Source: Agrostemma githago
Lineage: Eukaryota; Streptophyta; Magnoliopsida; Caryophyllales; Caryophyllaceae
Direction of reading: 5' to 3'
DNA length: 64,000 nt
NCBI GenBank assembly: GCA_958450325.1
Contig: OY288243.1
Span: 45,772,878-45,836,877 of the forward strand
Part shown: piece after piece, positions 57,094 to 64,000 of the stretch
How the letters are laid out: every line of letters begins with the position of its first letter
Numbering within the stretch: position 1 is the stretch's first letter
Made by a program: the position numbers and the translations under genes
The notes under the pieces: model-generated
Databases searched by the model: none
Told to the model about the DNA's origin: nothing
The model's input: only the letters and a program-made list of their open reading frames with translations

Positions 57094-58626
57094 GCTGTGC
57101 GTTCTTTTCTTGGGGTATCTCCCCCCTCATCTTTCTGCCTGTTCGGCTCATTCCTGCCACGTCCACCCTGCGGTCCCCCCTACGGCCTGGTCGGTCCTGC
57201 GGGGGTATCCGGCAGGCTGTGGAACTCCTCCTGCAGTATGAAGCCCTCGGCAATTTTTCAGGCCTTAACCAGGGTCTCAGGCTGAGCTCTGATCATCTGC
57301 TTCTTCATCTCCCCTGGCAGCAGCGAGATGGTCAGAGCGGATGCAGCAGTTGAGTCATCGATCTCCCTGACGTGTTGGTAGGACAGGTCAAATCTTCTTA
57401 GGTACTCTCTGACACTTTCCCCCTTTTTCTGTTTTAGGGTCATCAGGTCAAACCGAGTGAGCCGACTCCTCTCGTTTCCTGTGTATTGCTCTAAGAAAGC
57501 TTCGGCCAGTTCTATGAAGAAGCTGATCGATCCCTGACGAAGATCCCTGAACCATCCTTGCGCTAGTCCAACCAGGGTAGTTGGAAAGACTTTGCACCAG
57601 ACTGCGTCGTCTACATCATACATGCCCATGTGACTTTCAAATGCTGCCAAATGATCTTCTGGATCTGAGGTCCCGTCAAATTTGACGGAGGGCATTTTAA
57701 TTTTTGGGAAGGGATATTCTTGTACGTCAGGGTGGAGAGGAGTTTTGGTGGGCCTGTCTACCACTCGTGACCTGCTCCCCCCCAGAGTGGTAACGGTGGT
57801 CATCCCATTTTCCAGGGGTCAGTTTCCTTGCACTGGGAGAGCGGTGCCTTGGTGGCAGCCTGCTCATAGCTTCGTCCTCCCGATCAGGGGAGGGAAGTCT
57901 GGATCTCTTTCTCTGAAGCTGATCAAGGTTGTCGCCCTGGCGATGCCTTGACTCAAGTGGCCGCCCCCGGTTAAGCCTGGATTGCAGGCTTTGAGACAGC
58001 CCTGGGGCTGGCTGTTCCTCTGCTGCTGGCGTCAACCTAGAGAAGACTCCGCTCTGCTTCTCTCCCAGACGCTTAGATGCAGGCTCCTTATGTCTTATTC
58101 GATCTTGGAGGCCTTGAGACAGACCCCTCTTTTCCCTGGCAGCTGTGGACTCTGTAGTGTGTATTGAAAATGCTTGTTACTGAGCTGGCTGCTCATGATT
58201 GCTGGCAATGCGTTTCTGGGCTTGTTGGTATCCCTGAGCAACCTTTACTGCTTTCCGTTGAATGTTCCTGGCGGCGGTTCGCTTCGTACCCCTGGCGCCT
58301 CCTCCACTCTCAAAGTGAAGCTGCCTAGGAGTAGTTGCGATCCTGCCAACCAAGTCCTCTGGAGTGAACTCTTGATTAAACATCGCTGAAAAGAAGGCTG
58401 CAGTTTGTAGAACTTGGGCAGGGGTGAGGTTTAAATTAGGCCTCTGATGGCCAACCTGCCCAGTTGTAACTACAGTGCCTCCATCAGGCACCTCATGAGG
58501 GCTGGTACGCCCCACCTCTGAGATTGTTGCAGCAGGCGTTCTCCCAGGCGCAGGCATTCCATATGGGGGGATCACCGGTGGTACCGTCGGACCCGCCCCA
58601 GAGCTCGCCTCTATGATTTCAGGCAT
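57094..58626 (-). pseudogene. Element D gag, interrupted
   Basis: It starts at ATG 58626 (MPEIIEASSGAGPTVPPV), followed by a proline/glycine-rich N-terminal region and an Arg-rich linker. The retrotransposon gag core follows (MPSVKFDGTSDPEDHLAAF, AQGWFRDLRQGSIS, KGESVREYLRRFDLSYQHV). There is a stop at about 58177, a frameshift near 57800 and a TGA at 57258 (Trp codon in the expected frame). The frame is cut by A's LTR at 57093. The capsid type differs from A and B, so D is a separate Tat family. Confidence 0.8.
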
Positions 58627-58684
58627 TTTGTTGTGATTGATTGTGGTTGATTTTTGTGGGTGATTCGTGGGTACAATCAGATCT

Positions 58685-58702
58685 TCCCCACAGACGACGC
58701 CA
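58685..58702 (-). other. Primer binding site of element D
   Basis: The minus strand reads TGGCGTCGTCTGTGGGGA directly after the LTR end (58706). The priming tRNA is not assigned. Confidence 0.65.
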
Positions 58703-58705
58703 AAT

Positions 58706-59515
58706 TGTTCCGTTATGGAAACAATTAAATTCGACTTTGAATTCGGATCCTAACAAGTGCTATTGATGTATAGATGAATCGTGCTTGACTTCTTTTGAGC
58801 TCTCCTTCTCCTCACTCCGACGATCAGACCTTCCCGGTTAAGATGGTTTGCCCCTGCACAATGAACGCACAGGGCCTCGAAGGTGTCCGGGGGAACCCTC
58901 TCTGATGCCTAAGTCAGTCCGTGAATTGCCTTTGGGAACCTAGCTCGTGAGAAACTAGGTGGCGGTTATAAAGTGAGAGTCTAGAGAGAGAAATTCCGAC
59001 CCCTTTCTTGTGGGAAATGGAAGAGTATTTATACCTTCCCACAAGAGAGAGGAAGAAGAAGGAGAGAGAGTGGGAGGATGGGTGGACGAGAGGGTGACAA
59101 GTGGCTTCACCTCATCCACCCATTCCTCTTTACCTTAGGCAAAATGACGGGAGGGCCCCTGGTCTCCCCTGCCCCTGCCGGGTGTGTGGGCACCCTGAGG
59201 ACCAGGAGGCAGGGGGTCTTGGTTGCCCTGCTCGGCGGGCGGCGTTGCCCTGCTGGGCAGGTGGGTGCCTTGGAGTAATGACTCCTCGCTTAATGGCCTG
59301 CCGGGCAGGCTCTTCTTCATTCCTAGGTCGGGCCATCCTGGGACCCAAATGGCAGGTGACCCATTGCAGGCTATCAACCCCCATCAGATGGAAAACTGGG
59401 GTGCCATTGACAGCAGCCGCAACAAGCCAAAGCATACTTTCGAGGTCAAAGTGCATGTCTTTGACAGATATCAAAAACAGTCAAAAGGTAATAGGTCAAC
59501 TGTTTAATGACAACA
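58706..59515 (-). repeat. Element D 5' LTR (outer end tentative)
   Basis: A TATA box (TATAAATAC, 59025-59033, minus) and GC-rich palindromes upstream of it (about 59150-59330, including GCCTGCCGGGCAGGC at 59296-59310) mark U3. On the plus strand the LTR begins TGTTCCGTTATGG. The outer end is placed at CAACA 59515 without a second copy to confirm it. Confidence 0.6.
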
Positions 59516-59529
59516 ACTTAACGGTTCAA

Positions 59530-60892
59530 ACTTGAGAAATTCTGACCGTGTCTACTGCACAGGCCGGGGCCTTTCTCACACTTGCTACACTCTTTGAAAT
59601 GGACGCGAATGGTGCTATAGCTCATGTGGAGACTGCAGGACGCGAATGACGCTTAAAGAGAACGACATGTGGTACTGTCAGAAGATTAAGTGCAGGTTCT
59701 ACAACGTGGCGAAGGATCCAGTCATGAGGTTTGTCATATCTATCATGTCCGTGCTACATTTTAGAATCTACGCTTCCCCTCTAACAAACAGCCATACAGG
59801 TACCAAGCAAAGTTTACAGTTTTTGATGAGATTTGTAAGTTTGCCGAATTCATAATTTGGGACGAGGATATGACGAAACTACTAGGAAAATCAGCAAAGG
59901 ATCTCATCGAAGAGAGAACGGTACTATTGTGAAGACTCAACAACTGACTCTGTGTTCTCTTTTTCCAATTCTACTTACTTTGATGTGTCAAAATCATTAT
60001 AGGAAACAAGTCCGAGTGGTCTACCACCCCCCGAATTTCGTGCACTCATCGAGAAAGAGTATCTCTTCAAGATTAGGGTCACGCAAGCATATAATATTCA
60101 GCAAAACTCAAAATGTTATGCAGTAATTTAGATGAGTGAGGATGATGGAGAAAAGCAAGAGTGGAAGAAGCTCACCAATGCCGAAGTTGATAGCTGCTCT
60201 ATGTTGTTACCCTTTTTACCCACCAGGATAAACCTTTTAACCTGACATCTCTTATATCATTTGGCCAGGGAACGGAGAAGCTGAAAGACGAACCTGCTGC
60301 CCGTTCAGACTCTGGAGTTGAGGAAGTGGCTGCTGATGGCCAACCAATTGTAAGTGAAAAGAAGATGGCATGTCCCGTTGATGGATAAATATTATTACAT
60401 ATTATTACAATACATTGACAAACTACACACACGCAGATCATTGACAAGCAAAAGGGAGTGGGAGAAGGGAGTAGTTCCTTCTCAGTGGGAGGTACAAGAC
60501 AAGCTGCTGCCAAAGAGGGAGATTGTCCAACGGATGCACATCCATTGCTGGAATATACAGAACCTGCAAGTGCTGTAATGGCAATGGTAATCTACTACTA
60601 AATAATCCAGTTAAGTATACAACTAAACCAGCAACATTTGACTGCAATGCTAACAACACGCATATTACGTGTGAAGGAGTTGTGTGTTGCGCCGCTAGTG
60701 GCAGAACAGAGTGAACCTTCAAGTGAGGAAGTTGTTTCTGAGAAGAATCCCATGGAGCCCTTACCCACCACCCAAGACCCCGGGCAAGTCAACTACGACA
60801 TAACAGAGGTGGCTTACACTGACGGTGCCGAGATCGACGAGACCATTAGGAAATTCAAGAAGAAAAAGGAAGGAAAAAAGTGTACTGCCTAA
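59530..60892 (+). pseudogene. Replication protein A large-subunit-like gene, C-terminal half, broken
   Basis: The RPA1 C-terminal DNA-binding domain is recognisable. Its zinc ribbon has WCYSSCGDC and WYCQKIKC (Cys codons at about 59625, 59634, 59676, 59691). This is followed by PYRYQAKFTVFDE and IWDEDMTKLLGKSAKDLIEE (about 59790-59923), then, after an AG at 60002, PPEFRALIEKEYLFKIRVT (60003-60127). Later exons (about 60268-60349, 60437-60587, 60670-60892) encode a Ser/Glu-rich tail ending in a basic KFKKKKEGKK and TAA. Frame changes around 59560-59610 and no ATG upstream indicate a truncated gene. RPA1 binds single-stranded DNA in the nucleus. Its 5' half appears to be cut off by element D. 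Confidence 0.65.
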
Positions 60893-62004
60893 GATCAGCA
60901 ACAAAATATATTGTTCACCTAGAGAACTGTTTGCTTACTGTTTTTCGGCACCCTAAAAAGACTACTTTTACATTCCAGTGTTTTAGTTTTAGGTCCGTTT
61001 GTGTTTTAGTTTGTGTTTCAGATTGTATTCCGTTCTTTATTTGCTCAGCTTATTTCAATTGTTCCAGTTAAAACCAAAGCAAATTTCAATTATTTCAGTT
61101 GTATTTTGATTTGCTCGGCTTATTTATCTCAGGCAACAGAGAATTTACCGTCTCATACAAGATGAGCTGCAAAGATTCCCACCCACTACATGCCACAAAA
61201 CACAGTACACGCTTCAATTAGATGGCAAACTGTTAACCGCAGTCTGCCTATCTAAGAGCATCGCACGGTGCTACAACGAATCGTAAGTGATTTACGTAGT
61301 GGACAGAAAGTGCACCTCACCGACTTAGTATGCATCCTATTTAGAATTGCTCATCATCGAGAAATAGTTGGCCACTACTTACCCGTTTTCACTGCCTCAC
61401 AAGGAGCATATAAATACGATGTGTGCATCGTCTTAACGCTACGACTAGAGGGTGGTGGTATATTATGGTCAGATTAATTAGCAGTCAGATGTAGTGGGCT
61501 ACTGATCGACACGTAACTCCGTCCTAAAATCACCTTAGAACGATTCCTGCAACCGAGTAGATACTTCAATCAAAGGCGTGCAACATTTGATATTCACAAC
61601 AGTAATATGATCAGGTGGCACAATGTGAAGGTGCCTGCCAATTATAAGTGCCTCCAACGTTGTCCTGTTAGTTCAACATGGTTGCAGTTAGTGACTTATA
61701 TGTAGCAAATTTAAATGTGATTAAAAGTGGACATAGTTGACGGATTATAAACCACAACAAATAAACATGTTTCACCAATTGTATAATGTATGACAGAAGT
61801 ACAGAACCATGATAACAAGTACTACTCAATGAGCTTGAAAGAAGCAACTGCCCACTAATTGAGAGAGGGAGTAAGTGTTTAAACACAAGGCTAATATGAA
61901 CCAGTACCACCCAGATTGGACAGTTTCCTTGGCTGTTACAGTTTCTAGAGTAACTTCCCATTAACACCACAACTGCAGGCACAACTGAAGTATACAAATT
62001 TGTG
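60893..62004. other. Intergenic region between the two RPA-like genes
   Basis: No convincing gene is visible. Short open stretches (61268-61477 plus, 61668-62039 minus) show no recognisable domain and no splice-joined extension. The last part should hold the promoter of the downstream gene. Confidence 0.6.
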
Positions 62005-62013
62005 TATAAATAG
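62005..62013 (+). promoter_or_regulatory. TATA box of the RPA-like gene
   Basis: TATAAATAG lies 87 bases before the ATG at 62092, a normal distance for a plant core promoter. Confidence 0.6.
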
Positions 62014-62091
62014 AACTCTAAATCCACATACATATTCAAGTCTCACTTTAAAAACAGTCCCATTCGTTCAATTCTTAGTCAAAAAGTGAAA

Positions 62092-63143
62092 ATGGAGAAT
62101 ACTGTGATTGAGGGTAGAGTCTTAAGAGTGTGGAAAGGTATGAGTACACTCTTCATTCGTACAAAACGAGAGTTTTTGTCACTGGAATTTCTTATTGTTA
62201 CTGCTGAGGTGAGTATATCAAGAGTTTCTTAAAAATATTTTGTACCATCTCACCTTTTACATGATTAGGTGATGTAACTATTTGTTTTCTAACGCTTTTA
62301 CAGGGGTTGGTAAGGCAGTGCACTATCCATAGGCCTATTGTGCGTGAATTCGAAGATTCTATTGAGGAAGGCAAGACAATCAGGCTATCAAATTTCCATT
62401 GGGGAATGAACAAAGGGTGGGATATTGCTACTCCTTATCCCACAAAGGTTATATTTGACTCCGAAACCATCATTGAAGACGTGGCTTCACCATTTCCAAA
62501 CTATGGATTCAATTTTGTGACGGTCCAAGATATACGACAAAACAATTTGGGTGAAAGGTCATTAGTAGGTAAAATAATTTCCATCCAATGTGTCACATAA
62601 ATAATTATTTACTGTTGAACTGACCTTTTTTTTAAAATAAACTTTAGACGTTGTGGCCGAAGTTCAGGAAAATAGGGTTTTATTTTCAGGACCGTTGCCG
62701 TTCTCATACTTGGAACTGCAAGACAGAAAGTAAGACGACCCACATAGTAATCACTTTTGAAACACGATTGTTGCTACCTTAAAAAATAACGCTTTCGTTT
62801 ATCAACTTATTAAAAGCGGAGATGAAATACGCATGTGGGTTTGGGAAGATTTTGCAACCCTCCTTAAAGAAACCATGACATCTGCCAGATTCCAGACTCA
62901 GAAACCAATAGTGGTCGTGCAGTGTTTGCACGTTCGAGTTGAAGGTAGGTCACTTCAGAATTCAGAACAGCCCTTTACAGTGTACCAACCTTGATGCATG
63001 AGTTTTTACAATTTGACGCAGACAAATTTGGGCTCGAGACCAAACGAGCAACAAAGGTATATTTGCAGCCCAACATTCCTGAAGTTGAAAATTACAACGT
63101 CACAGCAGACGAAAGAGAAATAGTGAGAGTGAAGTGGACTTGA
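62092..63143 (+). CDS. RPA1-like protein with two OB folds, five exons
   Basis: Exons are 62092-62208, 62304-62568, 62648-62729, 62817-62944 and 63022-63143, all with GT...AG borders. They total 714 nt and encode 237 residues ending at TGA. The first OB-like (DUF223-type) domain includes RVWKGMSTLFIRT and the segments EEGKTIRLSNFHW and TKVIFDSETIIEDV. The second follows SLVDVVAEVQE with LELQDRNGDEIRMWVWEDF. This matches the N-terminal/central part of plant RPA1-like proteins, which bind single-stranded DNA. The zinc-ribbon C-terminal domain is absent, and the pseudogene upstream has only that domain. All splice joins keep frame, so the gene looks functional. A Helitron origin of the RPA-like sequence is the main alternative. 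Confidence 0.78.
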
Positions 63144-64000
63144 TGAGGAACTGATGGTGGCCTGTTCTTTTCACACCTTTTCGTTTGTTTATGCTTTGTC
63201 GTTTGTTTACGCGTTCAGTTTGTTTACATGTCATTTTTAGTTCAGTTCTTTACTTTGGTGAGTAGTTGTAACTTTCCCACTTTTAAGACATTTTCCAGAA
63301 TTAATTTTGTTGTTGTTGAAGCGACATGACTCAGAATCATACAAGTTTTACGACAGTAGACATGACAGTTATTAAATGAAGACTAAAATAGCATGCGTAG
63401 TTCATGGTTTATGACTCAAGTGTTAACTATAAACAAAGACACTTACAATAGTGATGGACATTGAGAGTAATCGGAGTGGCAGCTTAGTAAGATCAATTCA
63501 AAGTGATACATATATGGGTAGTGACTAAACAAATATAATGAAAATTGATAAGGAATCCATTTTGAAAAGAGTGGCCAATAATCAGAAACAAGGTCTACAT
63601 AATGGCTGAAATCAGTTTATCAATTTCAAGGTGGTACTTATATGGACAGTGACTAATCAGATATAATGACAATTAAGAAGAAATCCATTTGAAAATGGTG
63701 ACCAATAATCGGAAACATGACAGTGTACATAATGCCTTAAATGAGCTGTTTAAGTTTTCACAGGGTTTTTCGTGGTTAGATTGAATGGTAGATATTGCAT
63801 TACAAACAGATGATGGTGTCAAACAGGTTGGAAAATTTATCTATTTATTATGATGTTAAAAATCAGCAATTATCGGTCAGAAACAAAGCAAGTATAAATC
63901 TTAGTGAGTGCCATATGCACATGTCAACAGAAATATCACCCATCATGTTTCACCTTTAAAGTGCATTAAAATGGGAGGAACATACAAATCAACCAATGTC
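63144..64000. other. AT-rich flank with two tandem imperfect repeats
   Basis: No gene is seen. Two units of about 85-90 bases (about 63509-63596 and 63629-63718) share GTGACTAA, ATATAATGA, AATCCATTT and GTG(G/A)CCAATAATC blocks in the same order, about 120 bases apart. Confidence 0.6.

Larger units (their letters stand above)
57094..59515 (-). mobile_element. Tat-like Ty3/gypsy element D, 5' part
   Basis: On the minus strand this is a 5' LTR (about 59515 to 58706), a primer site and the first part of gag. It is then interrupted by element A at 57093. The rest should lie beyond A's missing 5' end, outside the window. The outer LTR boundary at 59515 is a guess based on TGTT...AACA ends and the start of gene-like sequence. 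Confidence 0.7.

Noticed and set aside
61268..61477. Possible small gene between the two RPA-like loci
   Set aside because: It is a single short open stretch without domain, splice continuation or promoter, and was left as intergenic.

Overview
The window is plant nuclear DNA, almost certainly from a flowering plant. It is a nested block of LTR retrotransposons with one CACTA DNA transposon inside, and gene-like host sequence appears only near the right edge. The evidence is Ty3/gypsy elements of the Tekay, Athila and Tat lineages, spliceosomal introns, captured plant nuclear exons and replication protein A-like (RPA-like) genes. The species cannot be named from this sequence.

Layout, left to right. 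(1) 1-5225: minus-strand Tekay-type chromovirus cut by the window edge (start of RT, protease, gag, primer site, one 3.1 kb LTR). It abuts 5226-5440, a plus-oriented internal piece of a Tekay LTR. (2) 5441-14497: plus-strand Tat-lineage element 'A' with decayed gag-pro-pol and an antisense extra ORF. Its 3' LTR starts at 14498 but is split by two insertions. (3) 14563-29399: Athila-type element with gag and protease only, with 1668 bp LTRs and TSD ATGAT. Its 3' LTR holds a CACTA transposon (22820-27887, TSD TAT) carrying degraded exons of PNPase, a STE24-like CAAX protease and an Ulp1-like protease. (4) 29405-31006: second piece of A's LTR. (5) 31007-56110: complete minus-strand Tat element 'B' with 2401 bp LTRs and TSD CATCA. 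Its antisense ORF is open, and its gag is split by a 10.1 kb non-autonomous Tekay-related element with 3.5 kb LTRs (42108-52229, TSD CAAAG). (6) 56116-57093: end of A's LTR. (7) 57094-about 59515: minus-strand gag and 5' LTR of another Tat-like element 'D', interrupted by A. (8) about 59530-64000: host-like sequence with a broken RPA C-terminal-domain gene and a well-structured five-exon RPA-like gene (62092-63143).

The nesting gives an order of events: D landed in or beside an RPA-like gene, A entered D, B and the Athila entered A's LTR, the Tekay derivative entered B, and the CACTA entered the Athila. LTR pairs of matching length (2401/2401, 1668/1668, 3516/3515) and exact target-site duplications support each boundary.

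The signal I find most unusual is a family of short dyads in the LTRs. They are 10-14 bp palindromes with conserved arms and a variable 2-base centre. Members of a pair sit 19-23 bp apart centre to centre, and pairs are 47-51 bp apart. The same spacing occurs in Tat A (before TATA, after TATA, and in the antisense-ORF intron) and in the Athila (LTR and internal region), with different arm sequences. Element D and the GC-rich blocks of B show weaker versions. I know of no described system with this architecture.

All coordinates were counted by hand from the sequence, so single-base errors are possible. Lineage calls rest on motifs, not searches.
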